A DNA stretch of 64,000 nt. Origin: Acanthosepion esculentum. Its lineage: Eukaryota > Mollusca > Cephalopoda > Sepiida > Sepiidae. The stretch is from the NCBI GenBank assembly GCA_964036315.1, contig OZ038508.1:47654696-47718695 (forward strand). The letters are read 5' to 3'. Positions within the stretch are counted from its first letter, which is position 1; each line of letters opens with the position of its first letter. This document shows, one piece after another, positions 10,825-22,230 of this stretch. Below the pieces are notes generated by a model. That model saw only the letters and a list, made by a program, of their open reading frames with translations. It was not told the DNA's origin and searched no databases. The translations under genes were made by a program, and so were the position numbers.

Positions 10825-11055
10825 GATTACTAGCAACAAATCTTTGTCAATTAGGAATTATATAATAATTGTAAACCCAAAATTATCATTGATTATACGA
10901 TGGTGGGTTAAAATATTCATAGTTTGACTATTAAAGAGTGATGTTGGAACTCTGAAATATCGCATGCATTAATTTCAACTCTTCGTATGAATAACTGCAG
11001 TGTATCTTTCCAGGTAAACTGATAAGTGACTGATAATTATTACCAGCAATTTTTT

Positions 11056-11290
11056 GTCATGTTGAGGAGCAGATGATAGTCAAATCAAAGTGAGTAGCGA
11101 GGATGATGAAACCGTTCAAAACCAGTATCTGTCTATATTTCTGAGATGAGGTATTATGTACACTATTTACATTATTCGGACTTTTGTCCTCATGTTTGTC
11201 GCCATATTTATTGCAAAGTTTCGGCTGTTGTACGCTGGGGCCTTCAGGTGGTTGGAACGTCGAACTAAACCCTAAGGGCACTTGGCACAG
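11056..11290 (-). mobile_element. SINE family C body, reverse strand
   Basis: Reverse complement of the body, with AGCGTACAACAGCCGAAAC near 11220 and the block ATTATTCGGACTTTTGTCC. It meets the forward head of the next copy at about 11281, giving a head-to-head pair. Confidence 0.65.
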
Positions 11291-11600
11291 TGGATAAAGG
11301 CGTTAGTAAGATCCAGTGACACGAGCCAAAGAGTGTGAGTTCAATACCCAGTTAAGGCAGTGGAAAACATTCAGAGGGGAATTAGCAGGGCATATCTGAT
11401 AACTGACCTCCATTAAACATGGCACATCGAACTAGAACAGTCTACCCCAGTGAGCGAAATAAAGGGTTCAGTCCGACATTCCAACCATCTGAAGAATGCT
11501 GGAGCGTACAACGGCCGAAACGTTGTAATAAATATGGCGACAAAGTTGAGGACAATTGTCCGAATAATGTAAATAATGTTCAAAACCAGTTATACACAAC
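11278..11600 (+). mobile_element. SINE family C, fullest copy
   Basis: Head GGCACAGTGGATAAAGGCGT (A-box region) and GAGTTCAATACCC (B-box-like) at about 11337, linker, then the body CATCTGAAGAATGCTGGAGC, ACAACGGCCGAAACGTTGT and GTCCGAATAATGTAAATAATG. About 320 bases. The ACAACG-GCCGAAA-CGTTGT stem-loop is intact in this copy. Confidence 0.7.
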
Positions 11601-11639
11601 AGCCATTGAAAACAATGACCTGTGTGCTGAAGCCTTCTC

Positions 11640-12016
11640 CTGATGAAATAAAAACAGTAGCAATTCCAAAATCTATTTGACTATAGGGTCATTAAATTTC
11701 AGTCTTGTATCCTCTTAGAATGTAAAGGGCCAAATTTGGAAAATTGCGATATTTTTAAATCAGTAAATTTGACAGCGAATTTCAAGAGGCTATACGTATT
11801 GCACATAATAAAACTAAAACTGCTTACACATGTTTTTTTGTGTGCCGGATACAAAAGTGATGTTAGCACATACAGAAATCAAAAATCCCCAACAAAAGTC
11901 ATGCTTTTCGTAAGTAAGTATTTGAGCTATACTTTGCTATATCTTCCTCTAGTTCAATGGTAAAGCACATTTGGTTTGAAAGTGTTTTCTTTTTTAGATA
12001 TAAATGGGAACACAGA
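11640..12016. other. AT-rich spacer, nothing recognised
   Basis: One 75-codon frame (11736-11963) has no recognisable motif and AT-driven composition; I do not call it a gene. Confidence 0.5.
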
Positions 12017-12340
12017 TGACATTCAGGAAAGGTGACATTGGGAAAAAAATCTGGGCGTAGATTAATATTTGGATAATATTCAATGGCCGCACTCTCGAGG
12101 AATTTCCTTCTGAGTGAGTTATTTTCTTTTTTTATGAATGTAGCATTTTTAAAATCAAAATTTTGGTTGAATCTATTTCTACGTATGACTACAATTTTGA
12201 TTTTAAAAATGATAGACTCAAAAAAAAAGAAAATAACTTACTCAGAAGGAAAATCCTCCAGAGTGCCGCCATTGAATTTTATCCAAATATTAATCTACGC
12301 ACAGGCATTTTCCTAATATCACCTTTCCTAACTGAATTAC
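12017..12340. mobile_element. Large fold-back element
   Basis: Arms of about 145 bases: 12017-12164 and 12191-12340, with a loop of about 26 bases. Shared blocks include GAAAGGTGA, CGTAGATTAATATTTGGAT, GCACTCT and CTTCTGAGTGAGTTATTTTC. No coding capacity. A single-arm relative lies at 27080-27200. Confidence 0.8.
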
Positions 12341-12619
12341 TACTCTCCCAGGCAAACGTACACAACTGTATAAAGAAATCAAACGAAAATGGTTGGATCT
12401 GTTAACACAACAAAAAAAAAAAACAATATTTCCACACGTCATAGAACATGACGTAATTTTCTGTTGACAACATGAATACAATAGCGTTTTTCTAATTTTT
12501 TCTAGTTGCTAAGGGCATTTTGTTTATAGATACTTTGTTTTAATAAACTCATTACGTTTTTACCTTGAAAAAAGCCACATTGAACAAACGCGTCAGCTAA
12601 TAATACAGTTTTCCTATTG

Positions 12620-12625
12620 CCTTTT

Positions 12626-12673
<48 letters not shown>

Positions 12674-12753
12674 GTATAGCTCTATCACTGATATTGAACG
12701 TTTTCCAATATGTACCGCGCATATATAATATATAAATAATATATATAATTTGC

Positions 12754-12784
<31 letters not shown>

Positions 12785-12819
12785 CATACACATTTCACAC
12801 GCACACATACACACAAACA

Positions 12820-12860
<41 letters not shown>
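12620..12860. repeat. Compound (CA)/(AT)n microsatellite cluster
   Basis: AT arrays at about 12638-12675, 12750-12770 and 12822-12858 with CA-rich and short unique sequence between. Confidence 0.9.
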
Positions 12861-12863
<3 letters not shown>

Positions 12864-13008
12864 ATTGAAAATGAACGAAGGCATTTTTTCTTAAGGAATC
12901 CTTTCAGCCAGTACTTTGTCAGTGGCGTGACTTTTCACGAGAACAATGAGACTAACAATTTACACGGTGAATAAAAGAAAAAAAAAGATAAGTGTGGAGA
13001 ACAAAATT

Positions 13009-13204
13009 TGGAACACGATTAAAATAGATTTATTGGTGAAATAATTTCCGAATAAAATATAGATTTCCAAGTGAGTATAAAATGGAAAAAAAGTTGTACT
13101 CACGAGCCTCCTAAAAGGCTGAGGGAGCGAATGAAATGCTCCTTCAATCTTTTAGGAGGCTCCTGAGTACTATTTCCCATTAAATCTATTTTAATCGTGT
13201 TCCA
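13009..13204. mobile_element. Nested fold-back element, 196 bp
   Basis: Outer arms of 24 bases pair perfectly (13009-13032 with 13181-13204, TGGAACACGATTAAAATAGA...). An inner palindrome has arms GAGCCTCCTAAAAGGCTGAG at about 13108 and its near complement ending at about 13172. The two stems are separated by unpaired sequence. Confidence 0.8.
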
Positions 13205-13209
13205 GAATT

Positions 13210-14150
13210 CCCCGACCTCCTCCCTTACTTTTCTTTGCTTTGATTCCTTGCGTGAATTGTTCTTTTATTTTGTTCCCGTCAAATGTCGCACCAATGTCAT
13301 TTAATTTAAGCGCGTTTATGCCTCATATATAAATTAAATCCGTCACGATAGAAATTAGATTTTTAACTCATTTTTAATTGAACATTTAATTGAACTGTTT
13401 CGTTAAAAATTTAATAAGAATTTATGAGAATTTGATTTTAAAATGAAATTTTTTAAAAATGAACCATACACTCAATATACTTTTGTGACAGCCAAGTCGC
13501 CATGGACGCTATTATAACCACATAGGAGTTTTATTTGCTAAATTGAAACCTACGAATAAATAGTTCAAATAAATTATTGAGGTAACATTTAATTTATAAG
13601 GGCACTCAACATAGACACTCGAAACGAGCTGAATTTTAGAACAGACGATAAATTGTTAATAGACAAAAAAATCAATTAATTCCACGAAGCTTTGTGTGCC
13701 AAATGATGGTAAATAAAATGTATGTAATTTATCAATGAAAATGAAATATGCTGTTTTAAAATAAAAATTATAATGCTGTATAAGAAAATCCTCAGAAAAG
13801 AAAAGTACATAAATTGAAGAAAATGAGAAAATACTTCTCTGAGCAGTTTTCTAATAATTTCGTACAATACTCGAAGCAAAGTTCGTGGTAAGAGCGAAGA
13901 ATAGATCAAACACACCAGCCGAAGACATTGATGTGGAGCCATTTGATATTCTTGTTTGGTATTTCTCCAATTTCTTCAGCGTTGTTTACTTTCTTGACAA
14001 GGGCGGCCTAAATTCATGCAGCAGCTGTTCGTCGACTCCAAAAATTAAATACCAGAACCCCAATCTGAAATAATAACCTACATGTAGGCTCCAAATACAC
14101 TTCTAGGAATTTGTCGGGTAACCATTTTACTGGTTTTAGATGAAAAACAA
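13210..14150. other. AT-rich spacer, nothing recognised
   Basis: Short overlapping frames on both strands at 13676-14073 lack motifs. No repeat unit seen. Confidence 0.45.
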
Positions 14151-14152
14151 AG

Positions 14153-14320
14153 TACAGTGTAACCCGGATATAAGTCGCTTATATCCGGGTTTCTCTTATA
14201 TCCGGTTTTCTCTTACGTTTTTGTTTAGGTAAGTATGGCTCTAATTTGGGACCAGATAAAATATCTCTTATATCCGAGTTTCTCTTACATCCGGGTCTCT
14301 TATATCCGGGTTATACTGTA
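14153..14320. mobile_element. TA-flanked MITE, pogo/Tc1-like ends
   Basis: Terminal inverted repeats CAGTGTAACCCGGATATAAG (14155) and CTTATATCCGGGTTATACTG (ending 14318), one mismatch, flanked by TA on both sides. The TATATCCGG motif is repeated several times inside. 164 bases, non-coding; it would need a transposase from elsewhere. Confidence 0.85.
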
Positions 14321-14329
14321 GCTGTTTTC

Positions 14330-15430
14330 CTACTATTCGAAATGTAAAAAATATTTTCGGACTTCAAAAATTAAGCAAGAGCCCGCCGCAGCGTCTGCTT
14401 TGTCTCTGTAAGGCAGATGATGCACGCCCGAGAAGCTTAATTTTTTTATAACCACGGATATACTGTTTTAATAAAAAAAAATGATTTTCTTTTCAAAAGA
14501 AGGTGCAATAGAAATTATATATGGGCATTTTCAAAGATTAATACACGATCCAGCTATTTCAGTTTAACCGCGGTTTCTATTTAATTAGTATTGAAACGAT
14601 ATCGAATAACATATAAGTTAAGACAAATATATAATTATATTAAAAGTGAGTTGAAAATATAATCTAATTTTTTAAAACGATATAATAATAACAAAGATCA
14701 AAGTTATATTTGCTTAATGCAAATCACATTTTCTCCCGGTAATGTAGAGTTTGTTTCCTGGAAAACTGCGGATTAGAAATTGTTTTCTTATCCATGTTTT
14801 TTTTTTTTTTTTCAAACGATATTGAGTTAATAAAATCGCATTACTATTTACTGATTTGGCGATTTCATATTAACAAACACAAAAATAATCATAATTCGGA
14901 AAATTCTAATTTTATCTTATTCGCTTTTATCTTATTAATATTTCAAGTGTTAGTTTAGTGGTATCGTTAAATTTAGCACTAATTAAATTGAAGCAGGACC
15001 TGTAATGCACAAAGGTAGTAATAAAACAAGATGGATACCAAAGGGATAAAAATGATAGACGAGTAAATATAATGATGAAATTAGAAAGGATAAGGCTACA
15101 ACTCCGAACAAAACTTGCAATAAGTTTGATAATTATTATGAGAATTCCAGATACATGAATATACTTACATATGCAATCTACCAAAGAAGAATTCCGTCAG
15201 ATTTATAGTATATTATTTAATTAACTGGTATTATCAACTAATGACAAACGGAAAATTTCATGATGTGCAGGGTCACCATTATGTTAACCACGTTTCAATT
15301 GAATTCCATTCACGCTACCTACGTTTCAATCGTTTTGTCGGGCTAATCACCAGTGCAACCGTTTCTCTCAAAGCAAGCGAAGCTTGTGCAAAGTCTATTA
15401 TATTTTGTTTTATGCAATGTTTTTGGTGTG
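14330..15430. other. AT-rich spacer, nothing recognised
   Basis: Frames present are short and without motifs. Confidence 0.45.
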
Positions 15431-15431
15431 A

Positions 15432-15790
<359 letters not shown>

Positions 15791-15927
15791 AATCAAAAGA
15801 GACTTGATCACCCAAACGTGTATCACGTGTGACACTTAACTGACAGACTGATGCAGTTTTTAAACATAACTTGAGAAATAGACATATTGTTTAAATATGC
15901 TTATATTGTTAAACAATGTGTCTTTTG

Positions 15928-16590
15928 CGTCCTGGGTATGACGATAAACTACGTCCAACAGCAAGGCCTCTGATCAGGAGGTTTTGAGGAGCGTGGAACC
16001 ACTTCTTAATTGCTGGTGATCCCAGGTCCACCATGACCCGGGGTGGTAGCACCTGTTTGGGTCCCAGCTATGGGAAAATAGTTAACACCCAAACTTGTGT
16101 AAGCGTCCTGGGTATGACGATACACTGCATCCACGTCCTGGGTAAGACGATAAACTACGTCCAACAGCAAGGCCTCTGATCAGGAGGTTTTGAGGAGCGT
16201 GGAACCATTTCTTAATTGCTGGTGTTCCCAGGTCCAGCCTGAGGCGGGGTGGTAGCACCTGTTTGGGTCCTAGCTATGGGCAAATAGTTGACCCCACAAC
16301 CTGACTCAAAACACTATAAATGTGTAAAAATAGATTTTAATACCAGGAATACTTTTTAAAAAATTACTATCAGCAATAAATATTTGAAATGAGAAAATAT
16401 TATCAGAAATAAAAACCTTGTCAGCATTAAATAACTTATTGAGCTTAATATGCCACAAAACAAAACAAACCAAACTATACATTTTTAAAAAAATTACAAG
16501 CTATACATATTTGAAAAAAATTCTCGGCATTAAATAACGCATTGTGGTTGATATGCCGTAAAACAAAACAAAACCAAACAATGTGTCTTT
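15928..16590 (-). repeat. Composite repeat family K, with duplicated end
   Basis: Blocks at 15928-16088 and 16134-16300 are near-identical (CGTCCTGGGTATGACGATAA, GGCCTCTGATCAGGAGG, GGTAGCACCTGTTTGGGTCC). The remainder to 16590 is AT-rich with ATTAAATAAC and ATATGCCGTAAAACAAAAC. The whole matches the reverse complement of 20205-20790. The function is unknown. Confidence 0.7.
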
Positions 16591-16621
16591 TCTTTTTCGT
16601 TTCTGAAATCGATATCATCTC

Positions 16622-16643
16622 TAAGTGTTATAATAATAACAAC

Positions 16644-16700
<57 letters not shown>
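16622..16700. repeat. (AAT)n microsatellite
   Basis: About 24 AAT units. No LINE copy is attached here. Confidence 0.95.
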
Positions 16701-16702
<2 letters not shown>

Positions 16703-17320
16703 CATTTGACCTCAACATGAATGGACACGAAAATGCGTTTTATATCCTCTGCTGGCCATGTTTCTGTGTCGTTAAGATGTGCACGCTTCCCAATTCACTG
16801 AACTACGACGTTCTCTAGACATGACATTATTGCGCACCAGTAGTCACTAGGTCTCTTGATGACGTTCGCTAGTTACTGCGTTCCAGGATCCAGCATGCTG
16901 TTCGACCATGTGCCGCTGCGGGCTAAGCGAAGCTGATGTTCACTCCACTCTCTTGGTTAGCTGCATCAATGTCTATCAATGGTTATTGTATGCCTATCGA
17001 TCAAGAAAGTGAGTGGATTTGGCACTCGATGGAAAAAGTTCCACCTGCAGTGCGTACGGCACCTGTGCGGTTGTGGCGGAATTGAAGCAGATCTAATCAT
17101 TGGCTTGTAAAATTGAAAGAAACTAGAAATATTTAACATTCAGAAGAGTTATTATTCATTTTGACTCGTATTTCATTCAGGTGATTTCTGTTGCGTTTCA
17201 CCAAAACTCTCAAACTGCCATTGTACGATCGTTACCAAGGAGAGCAGACAGTCAGTTATGTGCCATGCGTCATACAAGCTTAGGCGATCATGTATCGAAA
17301 GATACATGACTGACGAGGCA
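16701..17320. other. Spacer, nothing recognised
   Basis: Moderate GC (for example near 16890-17090) but no open frame with motifs. Confidence 0.45.
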
Positions 17321-17324
17321 GATT

Positions 17325-17550
17325 TTTTTCCCCGCAGTAGGTCGTCATTTCTTTCTGCGGTAGACCAGTTGTCATCCAAGGCTATAGAACTCGGTCTGTC
17401 TATTTACCCATAGCAGGTGGGAGAAGAGGAGGATTCGTACCTTTACTAAGGGTATTAGCACGTAAGTGAATGTAACGGATTCGACTGGGATTCGAACTTG
17501 GTTCTCTGATTCCTAAATCCGAACAGCTATCCTTTACTCCACAGTGCCTC
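17325..17550 (-). mobile_element. SINE family B copy, reverse strand
   Basis: Reverse complement of the family B order: GACCAGTTGTCATCCAAGGC, CTATTTACCCATAG, CTAAGGGTATTAGCACGTAA, a B box as GGGATTCGAAC, and the head end ATCCTTTACTCCACAGTGCC. Confidence 0.7.
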
Positions 17551-17819
17551 CCAACCAAGCAAACTGTAGAAAGCTAAAACACTGGCGCAATTGAATTCGA
17601 ATCTCTTATATTTAGGAATTAAACGAACCGAGTTCATTAGCTGTTGCCATTTTGACACGGATATCAACAGACTCCGTAAGCTTAAAACTATTCATCGTTC
17701 GCCTGGATAAGGAATGAACTTTCGAATCTCACAATAGGGATTCCTGATGACCACAGTATAAATGAACCAGAAATGATGAAGAGAGAATGTGTAACAGAAA
17801 TATAATGAAAGAAATTAAG

Positions 17820-18590
17820 TGCAACATCAGATAATTAACAAGGTTTAATCTATGGAATTTGGTAAGAATTAATACTAATCGTAATAAACTAAATTTAAAT
17901 GATGGACAGATGATAAATAAATAATTAACGTACAATAAATAAGTACTTGTACTTATTTATTGTACGTTACTTATTGATAAGATAATATAATGATATATAG
18001 TGATATATTAAGATAAATAAGATGCAATAAATACCGGTCGAAAATGAATAATAATTAACAATGCTTCATCTAAGAATTTTGAATCCTATTAATACTACTA
18101 GTAATAAAGCCTATTTAAGTAAGCAGGGCAGATGAGAAATAAAGAATAAGTCTCCAATAAAAAGCAAGAGAAATAAGATGAAAGAAATACTAGTCCAAAA
18201 TGAATAATAATTGACTATGCTTCATCTAAGAAATTTGAATCCTATTAATACTACTAGTAATAAAGCATATTTAAGTAAGCAGGGCAGATGAGAAATAAAG
18301 AATAAGCCTCCAATAAAAAGCAAGAGAAATAAGATGAAAGAAATACTAGTCCAAAATGAATAATAATTGACAAGGCTTCATCTAAGAAATTTGAATCCTA
18401 TTAATACTACTAGTAATAAAGCATATTTAAGTAAGCAGGGCAGATGAGAAATAAAGAATAAGCCTCCAATAAAAAGCAAGAGAAATAAGATGAAAGAAAT
18501 ACTAGTCCAAAATGAATAATAATTGACTATGCTTCATCTAAGAAATTTGAAATTAATACTACTAGTAATAAATCGTATGAAATTAATCGG
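17820..18590. repeat. 156-bp tandem satellite
   Basis: The marker TTCATCTAAGAA starts at 18065, 18221, 18377 and 18533: an exact 156-base period. Copies two to four are nearly identical; the first (17820-17990) is diverged and the last is truncated near 18560. Confidence 0.95.
17926..17969. repeat. Perfect 21-base palindrome
   Basis: Arms 17926-17946 and 17949-17969 (TAACGTACAATAAATAAGTA plus one base) with a 2-base spacer, at the edge of the first satellite unit. Confidence 0.9.
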
Positions 18591-18639
18591 ATCAGCTTAG
18601 AAACAAGTTATCCTTTTAAAGGAATCACACGGATTAAGA

Positions 18640-18990
18640 TGAAGTAATTCTTCTTGTTTTATATACTATATTCCATTAGCATGTGTTTGATTGTGGCTTT
18701 CCACAACTTCCTGTCCTTTGTAACTGTAAGCAACTTTCCACTCTTAATATTGCAACCAGTCCGCTTTCTGCTATCAAGTAAGCCAAAATAATTAGGTAAG
18801 TTACGCACTGTTACCCTCTGTCTTTCTTGTCGTGTATTTAGTATATACTGAATATCTAATGCTCCAAGCCTACTCTCCTCATGATGTGCCCCTGATATTT
18901 TAAATTTATTTTGATGGCTTCTCTGTTATTACTTAAAACGTCTTCGTTGGTCAGATGTTCGATATATGGTATTTGTAGCGTTCATCGTTA
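18640..18990 (-). pseudogene. Possible LINE C-terminal fragment
   Basis: The reverse strand reads LGALDIQYILNTRQERQR near 18850 and a block ending DRKLWKATIKHM near 18690. The latter resembles the extreme C terminus of animal LINE polyproteins. No catalytic motif is present. Confidence 0.35.
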
Positions 18991-19499
18991 GAAAGATATC
19001 ACTAGATCAAAATCGACTTAACACTACGAATTGATGGAAAATATCGGCTGGATATCGTACCGTAATCGTTTCAATAACGAAGTTCTACGTGTTCAACATA
19101 AATAAAAAAAAAACGCTTGACGACCAATATATTTCCCATGGAAGTCGGACGCATAGGTATTATTGCTAACTTAAACTCTCAGTAAATTCACTTGACTTCT
19201 CAACTGACATCAGGAAATTGTCTTCTACAAGTCCTCTTTTTTATTAATAACTCCTTGCAGTTGTTCTTTCTTTCTTTCTTTGTCTATTTTCTTAATTTTA
19301 TTTATTAACTGTATTTATGTAAATTTATATTTAATATGCACATAATCGTTTTGCTCTCTGGGTAATCTCAGTAATATATGCGCGTGTAATGTTGCTGACT
19401 GACTTGGCGATTTCCGTGGAATTTTCACGGTTTTAACTAATTACTGTTATCTCTTGATTTGAACATTGTTACATTATACTGGGCATCTTACGTTACTGG

Positions 19500-19720
19500 T
19501 TCCCTCGATCAAGTCATTTTGACCTCGGAACAAAGATCACCGTTCGCAGTATGTTGGCATTTCCGAGTAATGCCGAGTTTTCGATTTCTGCAACATGGGG
19601 CTTGATTCCAGGCATTTCCGCGATACAGTTCATACTCCTGCAGATCAAGCATAGCACACTAATGGTTATGGGGACTACGGTAGTAACAATTTCCCACAAA
19701 AGATCCACGTGAGTATAGTG
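19500..19720 (-). pseudogene. Possible non-LTR element C-terminal fragment
   Basis: The reverse-strand frame (19708 to 19514) ends EIENSALLGNANILRTVIF. This resembles the IQ..ALLGTA.ILR..L end of LINE polyproteins, preceded by VVPITISVLC where VPIVIGALG is usual. No catalytic residues survive. The flank to about 20000 is probably the same remnant. Confidence 0.35.
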
Positions 19721-20204
19721 ATCTCTATATCTGATGAATGTCTCAGTAGGTTTCTTGTAAAAGATTATGATCTCTTGCGCATTCAGCCAGATAGCATTTC
19801 CTCTTGACTTTTACAACCTCTGTCATATCAGAATTCGTGTTTTCATGTTTACCGTCGGGTTGGATTTGGAAGTGTCACAGCAGTTTTGTTGCTCATTAAG
19901 CATAGTCGCCTTCAGGTTTTGGCGATACCATGTATCGTTCTCCCCCAAAAGCCATATTTCCTGCTGAGACACCAGTTGAGATTTATTCACATCTTATCTT
20001 GGTGCCGCTTGTAGCCATTCTTCTTGTTTTGTATGATGATTCACGCTGTTATTAGCTGATAGCTTTCTTTGTTGAGCATATCACAACATGCCTCCGTCAT
20101 AATCATCCATGTTTTTTTTATTGTTTCAGCTCAAAGCAAGGCGACGACGCTACTAGAACGCGTAGGTTACAGGGAGTGAAAGTGAAAATGTAAGAGAGAA
20201 TTGG

Positions 20205-20790
20205 GTTTTGTTTGGCTTCTCTTACGGCATATCAGCCTCAATTGATTATTTAATGTCGACAAGATTTTTACTGCTGGTAATTATTTTTTTCCAAAAATGT
20301 ATTTCTGGTATATTTTATTTTAAAAAAATGTATTGCTGTTGATATTCTTTTTTTTTTTTTAAATGTATTGCTAGTAATAATGTATGCTGGTAATAATGTT
20401 TCCTCAAAAATTCATTGTTGGTAATAATTTTTTACAAAAATATATTGCTGACAATAAGGTATTGCTGGTAATATTTTTTTCCTTCAAAAATCTATTGCTG
20501 GTAAAAAAAATTTACAGAAATATATTGCTGGTACTAAAACCTATTTTTACACGTTTACAGTGTTTTGACCGAGTTTTGGGTGAACTATTTGCACATAGCT
20601 GGGAACCTAACAAGTGCTAACACCCCGGGTCAGGGTGGACCTGGAAACACCGGCAATTAAGAGTAGATTTCACGCTCCTCAAAACCTATTGATCAGAGGC
20701 CTTGCTGTCGAATGTAGTTTGTCGTTGTACTCAGGACGCGGATGTAGTTTATCGTCTTGCCCAGGACGAGAGAAAAATGGGAATGAGAAG
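20205..20790 (+). repeat. Composite repeat family K with internal minisatellite
   Basis: Starts with TTACGGCATATCAGCCTCAA, then about ten degenerate 25-30 base units around TGTATTGCTGGTAATA (20270-20545), then AACACCCCGGGTCAGGG and TATTGATCAGAGGCCTTGC, and ends TTTATCGTCTTGCCCAGGAC. Relatives: 15928-16590 (reverse), 42061-42420, 48286-48450 (reverse), 49690-49990 and 50090-50470. Confidence 0.75.
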
Positions 20791-21625
20791 GATTGAGGAA
20801 AGGCCAAAAAAAAGGAATAGCTTTAAAGAAGACAGAAGATTGCGATTGATGTTGCATTTAAATTTTTGAATTTTATAGTTATCAGGAAAGCAAGAAATCG
20901 GAAGGGAGTTCCCAAGGTGGGAAGTTCTAAAAAAGAAACTCTTTGTGTAGAAGTGGTAGTTACATCTAGCTAGCTCAAAAGTAAAACGTTGAGACCTAGT
21001 TGCCAATCTAGTAATACATTTAAAATCATGTAGTCGAAACACCAGGGTAAAAAGCTCACCAGAATAGTTGATTTGAAAATATTTGCAGAAAAGTGAAATG
21101 GAAGCCACGTGACGCCGGTGAGAAAATGATTGTAGTCGAGATGCCTGGTCAAGATGGATTACATTGCAGATCCATTAGATTGTGTCAAGATACTGGGGAT
21201 GAATATCTGAAGCACCAGACCAGATATGGTAAGATTACTCAACAGACGGACGAATGGCAGATTTATACGTGTTCAAGATAAATTCTGAAGAGAAAACATT
21301 TTCTGTCAAGACATAGCGAACCAACTTTCTTTGCTGTAGCAATTTATTCCACATAGTCGTTTCATGTCATATCAGTGGAAGACACAAGGCCAAGAAAACG
21401 TAGTGTGTTGATCTTATGGAGGTTAGCATCAGCCCAGCTGATGACAGAAAGAAAAAAGTCCTGATTACATGAAAGCAGTTTGGTTTTCAAAGCGTTAAAA
21501 TTTACAAGGTGTTTCTTACTCCAGTTATCCACTGATGGTAAGTCGTTCTCAAGATCTGTTGACATGTTTATTTTGTCGGGTCTGTCGGATTTGCTACTAA
21601 GACAGGAGTAAATATCATCTATCAT
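20790..21625 (-). pseudogene. CR1/Jockey-type LINE, RT thumb and C terminus
   Basis: From 21625 downward the reading is DLENDLPSVDNWSKKHLVNF, then NALKTKLLSCNQDF, a pattern typical of the region after the RT catalytic box in CR1/Jockey-like LINEs. After frameshifts come YKSAIRPSVE (about 21280) and SGELFTLVFRLHDF...TSHLGNSLPISCFP (about 21060-20890), the conserved C terminus. The catalytic Asp pair is not included, so it is 5'-truncated. Similar C termini occur at 25100, 26095, 55640 and 62700. Confidence 0.75.
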
Positions 21626-21829
21626 GTGTCACCTGCATCAATGCTTAAATGGGAACTGATGATATCGATAATGATGAATACCAAAAACTACGTAGATCCA
21701 AGGAGAGAGTCGCGTTCGAATGATCTGGAATTATGCCCGTTCACCACGACCTTCATTACACGATTTGTTAGGAACTATTGGATTAAGTCAAATATTCGTC
21801 CCGTGACACCGTAGTCCTGGATCTCGTGT

Positions 21830-22230
21830 AGTGTTGTAGCATACCTATGGGTGATGGTGGGTATACTCCCATTTACATGAATACAGTAGTAAATACTGTA
21901 TGTTAGTCTAGAGTTGGAGATTCGTCTCCAGCTGTGCTGGTCAAACTCTCTGCCCGGAGAGAGAGGTTACCCAGACGAGGTTATTTCGAAGGGCAGAGAC
22001 TAGTCTCGGGAAACAGCTAACCGAGCCCGTTTTATACGGGGTATACGGGGAAGGTTTTGCCGAGCCTACCCACATTAAACCCCATTAAACCCCGTATTAA
22101 ACTCGGCCTTATACTACATCTGACCGCGTGGGGCGGTTGGTAGATATCCTAGAGTTAGAGATTCATTGTGGAATTCACTCGATTCACTTCTAGCACTTTA
22201 CTACTTCTCCTACGCGCCGCTGGCGAATCA
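21830..22230. other. Unclassified repeat-like sequence
   Basis: GC-richer than the flanks, with duplicated phrases (CTAGAGTTGGAGATTC at 21910 and CTAGAGTTAGAGATTC at 22149; CACATTAAACC/CCCATTAAACC). No reading frame. Confidence 0.4.
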
